Assembly: GCF_009906315.1 (NCBI RefSeq)
Contig: NZ_JAAALL010000012.1
Coordinates: 1-32,556 of the forward strand
Length of the DNA stretch: 32,556 bases
Origin: Kineococcus vitellinus
Lineage (GTDB): Bacteria; Actinomycetota; Actinomycetes; Actinomycetales; Kineococcaceae
Direction: 5' to 3'
In this document: positions 7,432 through 15,890 of the stretch, in pieces
How positions within the stretch are numbered: position 1 is the first letter of the stretch
Layout: each line of letters opens with the position of its first letter
Position numbers and translations under genes: made by a program
Notes under the pieces: generated by a model
Seen by the model: the letters and a program-made list of their open reading frames with translations, nothing else
Told to the model about the DNA's origin: nothing
The model's database searches: none

Positions 7432-9831
7432 CTAGGAGGGCACGGGCTTCGAGGTCGACGTGGCGGCGCTGCGCGCATCAGCGCTGGCCGCATCAGCGCT
7501 GGCCGCATCAGCGCTGGCCACGCCCGCGCTGGCGGCATCTGCTGAAGCCATGGCCGCCTCGTACCAGGCCAGGTCGGCGGCGCTGGCGCGCTCCGCCTCC
7601 GCCTCGTCAAGCCATGCGCTGCCGCCGTGGCCGTCAGCGCGTCGAACACCGCCATGGCCGGCCCTGGTGGCGCCGAGTTCCATCACAACCTCAGCGGGGG
7701 CGTTGAAGTGGCGCAGCCACCGCTGCTCCCACGCCTGGCGCTCCTCACGAATGCGTGTGGCTAGGCGCTCAGTGACGCTGTTCACCCCGAGCGTGGTGGC
7801 CACCTGATCCAAGGTGGCCGGCCCCCGCAGCCACCGCGTTCCGTCCATAGTGGCCAGCCCGTGTGCGTGCAGCCTGCGCAGCACGGTCCGCATCCCGCAC
7901 GCGCTCATGCCCGCAGCCTCGGCCAGTTGGGTCAGGGTGCTGGGCTGGTGCAGCAGCCCGTAGACCAGCCAGGCCCGCTTGCCCAGACCTGCAGCTGCAC
8001 GCCTTGAAGTGTCGGAGGTATGACAGACGTGCCCACTCTCGATACCGCCCCCCTCAACGGCTTCGGGCTGAATGCGCGCAGCGCGCTCGCTCCACAGTTC
8101 GTGACCTACGCTGGCGCCATCGACAACGTAGAACCGCGCGGGCAGCGGCCCGACCACATTGACCCCACTGCCACCGTCACCGGTCTCTTGAGGAACCGTC
8201 AGGCGATAGCAGTGAGGGGTGAACGCCTCGGCCAGCGCACCAGCGGGCTCGCCGGCCCGCTCAGGTTGAGGCCGACGCACCTCCACGACCATCAGGAAGC
8301 CGGCCTCCTGCAGCTTGCGACGTGCGCCGCGGGCGTGGTGGCGCCCAAGCTGCAAGGCCAGCTGTTGCAGTTGCCGCTCCGAGGCGCCGTAGCCCTCAGC
8401 CGTCCCGGCCTGCAGCGCGATCAGGCAGTGCGCTTGCAGGTGCGCCAGGACCCCGGGGCGCTCCTGCACGCCCCAGGGGTAGCGCTCGGCGGCGGCGCGC
8501 ACCCGCGCCAGGTGCCCGAGCAGGTCCTCCGCCTGCACCGTCGCCACCATGGTGGCGCTGTCCCCGCCGCTGGTGAAACCGTCACGAGGTCGCCCAGCGC
8601 CGCTGCTCGCAGTACCCGCGCGGGCGGCGTCCTCGGCGCGCAGTTGCGTCAGCCTCGCCGCTACCCGGCGGTAAGTACCCCGCGCCCAGCGTTCCGGTGT
8701 GTACTTCGCCCGGGCTGAGCGGCGCCAGGCGTGACGGCACCCGGCCATGCGCCGGTTGGTGGCCAGCGCGGTGAACCAGTCCTCGGAGAGCCCGTTGGCC
8801 CAGCAGGCACACGCGAGGATCCACAGCATCCGCGACTCATCGGCGCGCCCGTCCCTTCCGCGGGGTACCAGCGGCCCTGCAGCATCGCGAGCCAGCATCC
8901 ACTGCTCAGCGCTCAGATCACCTCGTCCGGTGCGGCGGCGCCTGAGACGGGCTGGGCGCGGCGCGGGCACTGCCAGGCGCTGCCATCCGGCGGTGTCCTG
9001 CTCGCGCCGCCTCCGCGCCGGATCCTCCTGCCTGCGCCGCTTGCTCACTGCGTTCTGCTGGCCGGTCCGGTGATAGGTGCCGCGAGGGCTCCGCCGAGTG
9101 CCGGCCGAGGGAGCTGTGACTGCTGTGCTGTGCGCCGTCGTGCCCGCTCCTGCCGTGGCCGCCGTGGTGTGGGCGTGACCGGCCTTGGAACGCCGGGTCG
9201 TGGCGGTGCTGGCCGGTTGGTCGAGCCCGAGCAGGCTGATCACCTCGGGGATGCTGAGGCTGGAATCCAGCCGTGAGGGCGGCAGCCCGGGCAGGCGGTG
9301 CGGGGCGCCCGGCGGGCGGATCAGTGAGCCGCCCTCGCGCAGCTGCGAGGAGGGCACCAGCTTGGCGACATACCTGCCGAACGCGGTGCGCTGTTGCGGG
9401 GCGACGGCCGCGTACACATGCGCATGACCGGGCTGGCCAGAGAGCGCGAAGACCGCGCGGATTCCCTGAGCCCGGCACCAGGTCAGCAGCTGGTGAGTGG
9501 CCACATCGCCGTCCACGCCATCGAGGTCGACGTCCGCGGCTACGAGGCCGGCCCGCAGCTCGATGGCGAAGGTGGCGGCTGGTGAGTGGGGGTCGTTGAC
9601 CTTGCGCCAGGCGGCGTGGACGGTGGCGACGGTGCCGGGGGAGGTGTTGTCGGGACTGATCAAGCGTACCCGGCGACCGGGCGCGGCCAGCGCCTGCTGC
9701 AGGCGCACCAGCTCAGGGCTGGGCTGGTGCGCCTGCGCAACTGGCAGGGACCGGTCAGGATGTGATGTGGATAGCGCAGTAGGCGCCGGAGTGGGTGCCG
9801 TAGGCGCGGTGGGGTGGGGACTAGAGCTCAT
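7432..9831 (-). CDS. Primase-like (AEP/PrimPol-type) replication protein with C-terminal winged helix
   Basis: A large protein of about 799 residues, or 851 if the in-frame GTG at 9987 is used. Neither start has a strong ribosome-binding site, and the extra N-terminus is low-complexity. Near the N-terminus are the signs of an archaeo-eukaryotic primase fold: DVDLDG (Asp pair for metal binding), then LSGQPGHAHVY (the S-x-H type motif) and LIRPPGAPHR. A very basic middle part follows, then LSAEQWMLARD and a region with SEDWFTALATNRRMAGCRHA, typical of plasmid/phage replicative primases. A winged-helix segment, TLTQLAEAAGMSACGMRTVL, lies towards the C-terminus. The C-terminus is an Ala-Ser-Asp repeat tail. 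It probably initiates or primes replication of this replicon or element; the family is inferred from motifs only. Confidence 0.65.
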   Translation of the reverse strand: MSSSPHPTAPTAPTPAPTALSTSHPDRSLPVAQAHQPSPELVRLQQALAAPGRRVRLISPDNTSPGTVATVHAAWRKVNDPHSPAATFAIELRAGLVAADVDLDGVDGDVATHQLLTWCRAQGIRAVFALSGQPGHAHVYAAVAPQQRTAFGRYVAKLVPSSQLREGGSLIRPPGAPHRLPGLPPSRLDSSLSIPEVISLLGLDQPASTATTRRSKAGHAHTTAATAGAGTTAHSTAVTAPSAGTRRSPRGTYHRTGQQNAVSKRRRQEDPARRRREQDTAGWQRLAVPAPRPARLRRRRTGRGDLSAEQWMLARDAAGPLVPRGRDGRADESRMLWILACACWANGLSEDWFTALATNRRMAGCRHAWRRSARAKYTPERWARGTYRRVAARLTQLRAEDAARAGTASSGAGRPRDGFTSGGDSATMVATVQAEDLLGHLARVRAAAERYPWGVQERPGVLAHLQAHCLIALQAGTAEGYGASERQLQQLALQLGRHHARGARRKLQEAGFLMVVEVRRPQPERAGEPAGALAEAFTPHCYRLTVPQETGDGGSGVNVVGPLPARFYVVDGASVGHELWSERAARIQPEAVEGGGIESGHVCHTSDTSRRAAAGLGKRAWLVYGLLHQPSTLTQLAEAAGMSACGMRTVLRRLHAHGLATMDGTRWLRGPATLDQVATTLGVNSVTERLATRIREERQAWEQRWLRHFNAPAEVVMELGATRAGHGGVRRADGHGGSAWLDEAEAERASAADLAWYEAAMASADAASAGVASADAASADAASADARSAATSTSKPVPS
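7475..7519. repeat. 15-bp tandem repeat, three copies, in the primase-like gene
   Basis: GCATCAGCGCTGGCC is repeated three times exactly, with degenerate copies after it. It encodes the Ala-Ser-Ala-Asp-Ala repeats at the C-terminus of the minus-strand primase-like protein and is likely prone to copy-number change. Confidence 0.85.
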
Positions 9832-9987
9832 GGTGGCCTGCCGTTCGGGTGCACCCGGCAGGCCCCTAGGGGGCAGACCGGGGACCGGGCAGGGCGCCCG
9901 GTCGAGCAGCGCCATCGGCAGGCAGGCTGGCACCTCGGCACTTGGGGGCGCTGCCACAGCCGGGCGCGATGGCGCCGGGGCCTGCAC

Positions 9988-11091
9988 CGCATCGCCCGGT
10001 CCGGCTGACGCACCGGCTGACCTACCGGCCAGCTCAAAGCGATCTTTTTATCAGCAGCGGAATGGCACTGCTGTCACCCGCTCGCCGGCGCGTACTGCAC
10101 GAGCTAGACCAGAGGGTGACACGAACACGATGAGCGGCTGACGGTGAGCCGCAATCGCGTAGGCCGGGACGCCTTGCCGTGCGTGCAGCGGACGGCGGTG
10201 CGCGACCTGCCGCCGTGCTTCCAAGATCACATGCGCCAAGCACCAGTCGTCAGCTGCATGGCGCGGCCGCGAGCAGCTGCCGCCGTCGACCTCGGGGCGT
10301 TCATGACAGGCCGGCGCGAAGGGCACTGACGCCGTTGAGCCCGCGGTGGTCCTGCCGCTTGTCAGCTCCTAGTGATCCGCCGAGAGGCTGCGAGTACCGA
10401 GCCGATTCGGTGCGTCTACCGACCCCCCAGCGTCTGAGGCGGGCCGGTGTTCAACCCGTCCGAGCCGATGAGAGGAGGAGACACGGAGATAGCGCTACGC
10501 GGGCCGTGATCCACCCGTGAGCCATCAGTAGGCCAGCGGTCCCGCCGCCGTCCACGGCGAGTCATGGCGGACCCAGGCACACGACGTCAGGCGCTGGCAC
10601 GCCTCGCGAACGCCTCAGCACCGCTGCCCCTTCCTGCCTGAGCCTGACTCGACCATGGACAGGCGCTGCATCGTGCAGGAGCGCCGGAGTGAGAACCACC
10701 AGAACCAGTCGTCACGCGCGTGTGACTTGTAAGACCGCCTCCGATCGGCGCACAGACGGGGCTGGCCGCGGCGCAAAGGGACAAGCCAGATAGCGAGTCC
10801 GCGGTTCTGCATCAGCATTTCGTGCCTGCACCATCAGCGACTAGTGGCGGCCGTAATGCCTCTACCGCTGGCTGCTTCCAAGTGCACCGCTGCACACCGC
10901 TGCGCCACTGCTGGATGTTGGCACGCTGCGCCCTCAGAAGGGGTGGGACAGAAGATCGAGACAGAAGAGCGGCCGCGATCGAACCAGCCCCCGGACTGCC
11001 GATAGCTGCAGCGGGCTGTTCGGCCTGACCGGACAGGTCATCGCATCACACCGTAGTCGTCACCATGAAGACCAGAGCACGAGGAGTGCAC
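9988..11091. other. Long non-coding region upstream of the primase-like gene
   Basis: About 1.1 kb without a supported gene: open frames are short, lack good ribosome-binding sites and change codon bias. An A/T-rich patch (GATCTTTTTATCAG) is at 10041-10054. An inverted repeat TGTCACCC (10072-10079) / GGGTGACA (10114-10121) lies beside it. The sequence GAGAGGAGGAGACACGG near 10470 looks like a ribosome-binding site without a following start codon. Being between two divergent replication-like genes, it may hold promoters or an origin. Confidence 0.45.
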
Positions 11092-11478
11092 ATGTTGGGT
11101 CACATCGCCTGGATCAGGCCGGAGCTTTTTCGCTGCGAGCGCATGGCGGGAGTTTCGGTACCGGCCATGATCACTTACGTCGGGTTGCTGACGCAGGTGG
11201 ATGGTAGTGGATACGTCAAGGACCGGGCCGCGGTCTTCAACGCCGTCCTGTGGCCGGGGCGCGGGCACACCGTGGAGGAGATGGAAGAAGAGCTTGAGCA
11301 GCTGACGACCGCGGGCCTGCTGTGCCGCTTCGGCGCTCTCCGCGGCTACCTGCACATCGTGGACCACGCCGTGCAGCGGCGCGGCCACCGGCACGCAAGC
11401 CGCAAGCTGCCCAGCTGCCCGACTCATCACCGTGCGCTGACCCTCCCTCGGCAGCCAGCAGGTAGCCAGCGCCCCTAG
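11092..11478 (+). CDS. Small phage/plasmid-type protein, paralogue of the gene at 13808
   Basis: A 128-residue protein beginning MLGHIAWIRPELFRCERMAG and continuing VGLLTQVDGSGYVKDRAAVF, EEMEEELEQLTTAGLLCRF and YLHIVDHAVQRRG. It shares the plan 'RPELF...tyvGLLTQaD.dG...d....nA.LWP...t...m...L..L..aGLLCRy....lh' with the 13808 gene. That plan resembles the N-terminal domain of phage replisome-organiser/winged-helix proteins, where it is followed by a longer replication domain that is absent here. The start was chosen at 11092 because GAGGAG lies five bases before it; the in-frame ATG at 11065 has none. The C-terminal 30 residues look less conserved. Confidence 0.65.
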   Translation: MLGHIAWIRPELFRCERMAGVSVPAMITYVGLLTQVDGSGYVKDRAAVFNAVLWPGRGHTVEEMEEELEQLTTAGLLCRFGALRGYLHIVDHAVQRRGHRHASRKLPSCPTHHRALTLPRQPAGSQRP

Positions 11479-12094
11479 CCAGCAAGGCCCGCTGGAGCGC
11501 TGAGGTGCGCACCCGTCACCTGCCAGCGGACCGCAGGGAGGCGACGGGTGCGCCGAGCGTCGCGTTGCTCAGCGACCGCAGATTTTGACGCGCATACAGC
11601 CGATGCGGCCATAGCGTCCATCGCTCTAGGTTCCCGAGCGGACCACTCCACAGACGCCACCACAGCGTGAAGCCGCACGGCGCCGCCGTCACGGCCCGGC
11701 CTGACGCGTGACGGGGCGGACGCAGGAGGCGTGTCGTCGCAGACCACCGGGCCAGCCACCGTGCAGCTTCCGGCCCGCCAGCGCCACCTTCGAAAAATCT
11801 TGAACTTCCCTGCTCGCTCCGGTGCATCCAGCCCGCCTGCCTGCCAATGGCTAAAGAGGAACGCCAGGCAGGCCGGGCGGGCCAGGCGGCCCAGGCAGGC
11901 AGAAACGAGCGCTGCTACATGATCAACCACTGAGCCACCAGTAGGGAGTCGCAAGCACCTGCACCATCCGCGACGCGAACCCTGCGCCGCTGCAGAGCGC
12001 GGATCCCCGATCCCCTCACGCACTCCCTGCGGTGCAGTGAAGGCACCACATCAGCTCACGTCACCACCGACAACACGATGCGAAGGACACAATC
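11479..12094. other. Long intergenic region
   Basis: About 600 bases with no convincing gene; a long minus-strand open frame has no recognisable product and no ribosome-binding site. It contains an inverted repeat GCCTGCCTG (11835-11843) / CAGGCAGGC (11865-11873). The end of the region carries the ribosome-binding site of the SSB-like gene. Confidence 0.45.
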
Positions 12095-12595
12095 ATGAAG
12101 TTGACGATCGGCTCGCCGGACACGACGAGCGCCATCGAGTTCCCACACGAGGGCATCTACGACGCCCGGCTGGACCGCTGCGAGGAGAAGACCATCACCC
12201 GCCGCGACGCCACCCCCTTCTCGCTCCTCAACTGGTACTTCACGGTCACCGGACCCGATGCGCGCTTCACCGGCCGCAGGGTGCGCGGCACCACCACCAC
12301 GGCGCTGCGCCGCTATGGCTCGGCGCTGGACCGTAGGCTGAATGGGTGGCTGACCATGATTTACGGGGACCAGCTGAGTGACGGCATGGTCATTGACACC
12401 GAGAATCTCACCGGCCTCACCTTCCGTGTGACGATCGCCATGGTCCCCGATCGCAAGGATCCCCGGCAGCGGTGGGCTGAGGTGACGGACATTCACGGTG
12501 TCAGCCCTGACCCGTCCTTCGTCGATGAGCAGAACGGCGAGAGCGCCAGCGACCCCGGCAGCCTTGGCGAGGACCCCTACGGCGTGCCGTTCTGA
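12095..12595 (+). CDS. Phage/plasmid SSB-like (DUF669-like) protein with acidic -PYGVPF tail
   Basis: A 166-residue protein whose layout resembles phage DUF669-type single-strand-binding-like proteins: EGIYDARLDRCEEKTI, then LNWYFTVTGPDARFTGRRV, LNGWLTMIYGDQLSDG, LTGLTFRVTIAMV and a closing beta-strand. It ends in an acidic, Gly/Ser-rich tail and the tip EDPYGVPF, reminiscent of the DDDIPF tip by which bacterial SSB recruits partner proteins. GAAGGA precedes the ATG by seven bases. It lies between the two paralogous replication-like genes, which fits a role in DNA replication or recombination. The family assignment rests on pattern only. Confidence 0.6.
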   Translation: MKLTIGSPDTTSAIEFPHEGIYDARLDRCEEKTITRRDATPFSLLNWYFTVTGPDARFTGRRVRGTTTTALRRYGSALDRRLNGWLTMIYGDQLSDGMVIDTENLTGLTFRVTIAMVPDRKDPRQRWAEVTDIHGVSPDPSFVDEQNGESASDPGSLGEDPYGVPF

Positions 12596-12981
12596 TGCTC
12601 GAACGGGTAGCGCCCCGGCGCCCTGCCCGGCGCGCCTACCGCGACGGCTCACCCGCAGCGCAGCGCACCACCCGGCACACCCGGCGTGCCCACCGCAGCC
12701 CTCGGGGAACCGCATAAGCCTGCAGGCCGAGACCAGCGTACGCACTCGCCTTGCCGTGGGCAGCTTTGGCGCCCACGGCAAGGCGAGCGCGGTGAGCGTG
12801 GGAGAGGCGGTCGGTGTGAGGGAGGTGGGTGCGGCGGTGGGTGTGGCGCGTCGGCGATCGACGGTCGAAGCGGCCGGCGGTCACGCCCCACCGTCAGCCT
12901 GCCGATGACGGACCCGTGACGACCGTGAGGACGCGCCGCGCCCACCGCGGTAACGCTGGATCAGAAGAGGAAGGAGCACTT
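12596..12981. other. Intergenic region with strong hairpin
   Basis: No supported gene. Its main content is the 17-bp inverted repeat at 12745-12787, described separately. The last 20 bases hold the ribosome-binding site of the following membrane-protein gene. Confidence 0.5.
12745..12787. terminator. Perfect 17-bp inverted repeat with 9-base loop
   Basis: CTCGCCTTGCCGTGGGC at 12745-12761 is followed after 9 bases by its exact reverse complement at 12771-12787. It is very GC-rich and has no T-run, so it is either a factor-independent-like terminator of the actinobacterial kind or a DNA-binding/replication structure. It lies 150 bases after the SSB-like gene. Confidence 0.55.
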
Positions 12982-13518
12982 GTGATGTTGGGTTATCGCC
13001 GCCGCGCCCGTGCGCTCGCCGTGGGCATCATCGCGTTCATCATGCTGCGGCTGCTGGAGTCGACCTGGCAGAGCGCCGCAGGCGGCTACCAGTGGACGGT
13101 TCCCGCGGCGGCAGCGCTGTGGACTGCTGTCACCTTGCGCTGCCTGTACCGTCCGCAGATCACCTTCAGCGAAGATGACGACTTGGTCGTGGAGCAACCG
13201 CTGTGGCAGACGGTGCTGCCGCCGGGATCCCTGCTGCGAGCGAAGGTGGATGAGCGCTTGCTGCTCTTCACCCGCCGTCAGATGGTTCTAGTGGCTGCGT
13301 TCTTGCCGTTTCCTGCCCTGCGCGAGCATCGCGACGATCCCGAACGTGATGAGATCTTCCAGGTGATTGAGGACTGGCACGCGCGTCACCCCACCCACCG
13401 CGATCCGTTCGCGGTGAAGGAGTACCGCCGTTACCGGCCGCTGCTGGTGGATCTGCTGCTGTGCACCGTCGGCGCGCATGCGTTGTACGGCTTCGCCTTG
13501 CTGGGGCTCACTCCCTGA
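12982..13518 (+). CDS. Membrane protein with possible PH-like domain
   Basis: A 179-residue protein starting at GTG 12982, with GGAAGGAG five bases before it; the ATG at 12985 is nearly as good. Two membrane segments near the N-terminus, AVGIIAFIMLRLLES and VPAAAALWTAVTLRCLY, are followed by a beta-rich part, QITFSEDDDLVVEQPLW and LLLFTRRQMVLVAAF. This part resembles the short PH-like domains seen in many actinobacterial membrane proteins. A third hydrophobic segment, LLLCTVGAHALYGFALLGL, ends the protein. The function is unknown. Confidence 0.65.
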   Translation: MMLGYRRRARALAVGIIAFIMLRLLESTWQSAAGGYQWTVPAAAALWTAVTLRCLYRPQITFSEDDDLVVEQPLWQTVLPPGSLLRAKVDERLLLFTRRQMVLVAAFLPFPALREHRDDPERDEIFQVIEDWHARHPTHRDPFAVKEYRRYRPLLVDLLLCTVGAHALYGFALLGLTP

Positions 13519-13807
13519 GCACCGTCCCCTCGGCCGCGGCCTGGGTGCGCGCCGGTCGCACGTGAGGGACTCCCGTCGCCAGAACGCAGGCATGAACGAT
13601 GGCGATGGACCGCCAAGATGCAAGGCCTTGGAAGCGGCCGGCATGCACCGCAGGAGCCGGCGACCGGGGTGACACGAACCCTGGCACGTCGTGCCGATAG
13701 CTCCAGTGAGGACGTGACGACCTGCCCAGGCAGGCCAGCACACCCGAGGATAGAAGTTTCAACGATAGTCCGCGTTCCGGCGCGGCGATGCGACGAGGAG
13801 GGCCAGC

Positions 13808-14152
13808 ATGGCTCGCAAGCGACAGTTGAGGCCAGAGCTCTTTCAGGGGGAGGAGTTGATGGAGGTGTCGGCGGCAGCGCAGTGGACCTTCTTCGGTCTG
13901 CTGACGCAGGCCGATGACGACGGCCGGCTGGGTGACAACGGGTGCCTGCTCAACGCCGACCTGTGGCCGCTGAGGCCAGAGCACACGGCGATCGAGATGG
14001 CCCGCGACCTTCGCGAACTCATCGCTGCGGGCCTGCTGTGCCGCTACACGGCAGGAAGCGAAAGCCTGCTACACCTGATCGGCTTCCGCAGCTACCAGCG
14101 CTCCAGCGGGTACAGCCCCTCCAAGCGCCCTGCGTGCCCGACCCATCCCTGA
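13808..14152 (+). CDS. Small phage/plasmid-type protein, replisome-organiser-like N-terminal domain
   Basis: A 114-residue protein: RQLRPELFQGEELMEVSAAA, WTFFGLLTQADDDGRLGDNG, LNADLWPLRPEHTAIEMARD, LIAAGLLCRYTAGSES, HLIGFRSYQRSS and a C-terminal KRPACPTHP. This is the pattern of small phage proteins with a winged helix ('kp.ff.de.l..ls..ar.lfiGLw..aDd.Gr'). It has the strongest ribosome-binding site nearby (GAGGAGG). It is a paralogue of the protein at 11092 and likely acts in the same replication-related module. The usual catalytic or C-terminal replication domain is absent. Confidence 0.7.
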   Translation: MARKRQLRPELFQGEELMEVSAAAQWTFFGLLTQADDDGRLGDNGCLLNADLWPLRPEHTAIEMARDLRELIAAGLLCRYTAGSESLLHLIGFRSYQRSSGYSPSKRPACPTHP

Positions 14153-14905
14153 TCGGCACCGTCTACGCGAATGAGGCGTCGGAGCTGACCTCCTCGGTGG
14201 AGGAGGGACGGTGAGGAGACCATGCTCACTGTCCCTTCCTCCACCCTCGACAGTCCACCGCTCGACCTCACCGCCGCAGTGTTGCCACCGCCTCCACCTC
14301 CGCCTCCGCATCGGCGGCAACGCGGTGGCATGCGCCAGTGCTGCGGAGCCGAAGCAACAGCAGAGCAACAAGATTCAAGCATTGGGTGCTGACCCGCACA
14401 CGCCCGCGCAACCCCCGACACTGACGGAAGTCGATCAGCGCATCAGGCAAGCACAACCAGAGGCATTTCGGGCACGGGTGGCACGCTCTGCTGCGACTGG
14501 GTAGACCTGCCGCGACCGGGTACAGCACCGACCGTCCCCGCCTGGGCGGGGCGACACCGCCTCACCGCGCAGGAGACACGTCGGGACGATTCGCGGGCGG
14601 CCAGGTGCTGATCAAGACTTCCTTGTCCACATCTGTCGACTCTCGCGTGCATGACGCAGCTAGGCCGGCGGAGACGGTGCCCGCTCCTTCACAAGCTACC
14701 TGCCGCGACATGGAGTGCCGTGCACGCCTGCCGGCTCGTGCACGACCCGGGGTGCAGCGCCACCCACCACTTCTTCACTGAAGGTCACTCGTCGAGGAGG
14801 GAAGTACTCATCGCTGGCCGCCAGTGAGGCGCAATGATGGTGCATCGGGCCGAGGCGATGAGGAACGTGATGTGCACCGCGGGCTAGTGCGGAAGGAAGT
14901 GCCGG
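14153..14905. other. Long intergenic region
   Basis: About 750 bases without a supported gene. It contains a perfect short hairpin CCCCGCC-TG-GGCGGGG at 14536-14551 and a purine-rich GAGGAGGGAAG near 14795 with no good start codon after it. Short open frames here have no recognisable product. Confidence 0.45.
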
Positions 14906-15508
14906 GTGATGTCGGAGGCGGGTGAGAGGCTGATGTCAGAAGTTGTTCCTCCGTCCTCAGGAGCAGATATGCCTGTAGTGATCGACCGCCTCGCCCGGGG
15001 CCAGGTAAGGCCCCCGCGCCCGCTGCTGCGCCCTGACGGCTCCCGGTTTGCCTTGGCCGTGAGCTACGGCGGGAATGGGTGGATCGCCTATGGCGACGTC
15101 CCGGCTGACTTGTTGGACGCTCTGATCCCCGGTTACTGCGGTCTGGACGATCAAGCGCGTCTGGTGGCGCGCATCCGCCTGGCCTACCGGGCGGCGGTGG
15201 CTGCTCAGGCTCTCGTGCTGGCCGAGGCAGACTCGAAAGAGCTGCGGGCGCTGCGGCCGCGTGAGCGCGCGGCGCTGCTGCGGCCGCAGCACGAGGCGGT
15301 GCGGTTGGAGTGCTGGTCCTCGCCGATCCCGCTGGTCCTCGTTGACACTGCGTATGCGCCGTTCACCAGCGTCGACCGCCCGATCAGCGCTGTCGCGGAT
15401 GTGGTGGACCCGCCCAACATGATGTGGTTGCGGCCCCAGGATGAATGGGAGCTGCTGGAGAGTCTTGCGCGATCGGGGTATGTGCAGGGTTTGTATGAGG
15501 CTCTGTGA
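14906..15508 (+). CDS. Hypothetical protein (about 200 aa)
   Basis: I do not recognise this protein. It is soluble and starts at GTG 14906 or the adjacent ATG 14909, with GGAAGGAAG upstream. Conserved-looking blocks are RPLLRPDGSRFALAVSYGG, AYGDVPADLLDALIPGYCG, RPRERAALLRPQHEAVRLE, SPIPLVLVDTAYAPFTSVD and RPQDEWELLESLARSGYVQG. Third-position GC bias is strong throughout, so the gene is very likely real. It belongs by position to the group of small accessory genes that follow the primase-like gene. Confidence 0.7.
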   Translation: MMSEAGERLMSEVVPPSSGADMPVVIDRLARGQVRPPRPLLRPDGSRFALAVSYGGNGWIAYGDVPADLLDALIPGYCGLDDQARLVARIRLAYRAAVAAQALVLAEADSKELRALRPRERAALLRPQHEAVRLECWSSPIPLVLVDTAYAPFTSVDRPISAVADVVDPPNMMWLRPQDEWELLESLARSGYVQGLYEAL

Positions 15509-15564
15509 TCGGCGCCATCGGTTGAGGCAGTTGATGCGGCGCCGCCGTACCCGTTGGCACTCGA

Positions 15565-15753
15565 CTAGGGTCCATCGTGCGGATCATCAAAGCACAGCAT
15601 GACGTAGGCGATGATCACCGGGCTGTGGGGGCGGGCAGCACCTCGGGCATGATGAGTGGCAGAGGTGCGCGACTGATCGCACCGCCTAAGGCAGCACTCC
15701 ACGGCGTTGCGCTGGTGGCAGACCTTCGCCTCGAAGGCCGGCGGCCGTGTGGT
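15565..15753 (-). pseudogene. C-terminal remnant of an IS5-family transposase
   Basis: The minus strand reads RPPAFEAKVCHQRNAVECCL, then RRCDQSRTSATHHARGAA and PHSPVIIAYVMLCF before a TAG at 15565-15567. This matches the C-terminal signature of IS5-type transposases (R-P-x-F-D/E-A...QRN-x-VERCI-x-RLKQ-x-R-x-IATRY), including the region of the catalytic Glu. It is clearly degraded (VERC has become VECC, RLKQ has become RCDQ). Only about 60 residues remain. It is related to, but not the same copy as, the transposase pseudogene at 23775-24651. Confidence 0.65.
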
Positions 15754-15810
15754 GATCTCGACAGGAAGCGTTGCGTTGACTACACGGGCAGGCCAGCGGA
15801 TCTTCTACTC

Positions 15811-15844
15811 TGGTGTACGCCGTACGAGACGGCGGCGTACACCA
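15811..15844. repeat. Perfect 12-bp inverted repeat
   Basis: TGGTGTACGCCG at 15811-15822 and its exact reverse complement CGGCGTACACCA at 15833-15844, separated by 10 bases. It lies between the transposase remnant and the decayed gene downstream. An operator or terminator is possible, and a mobile-element end is also possible. Confidence 0.7.
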
Positions 15845-15890
15845 GGGGCGGCAGGGAGCACCGGTCGCCCTGCTGGATGGTCTCGCGCGC

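Noticed and set aside
9988-11091. tRNA or small gene in the 1.1-kb spacer
   Set aside because: I found no cloverleaf pattern and no open frame with both a start signal and gene-like codon use; only short inverted repeats remain.
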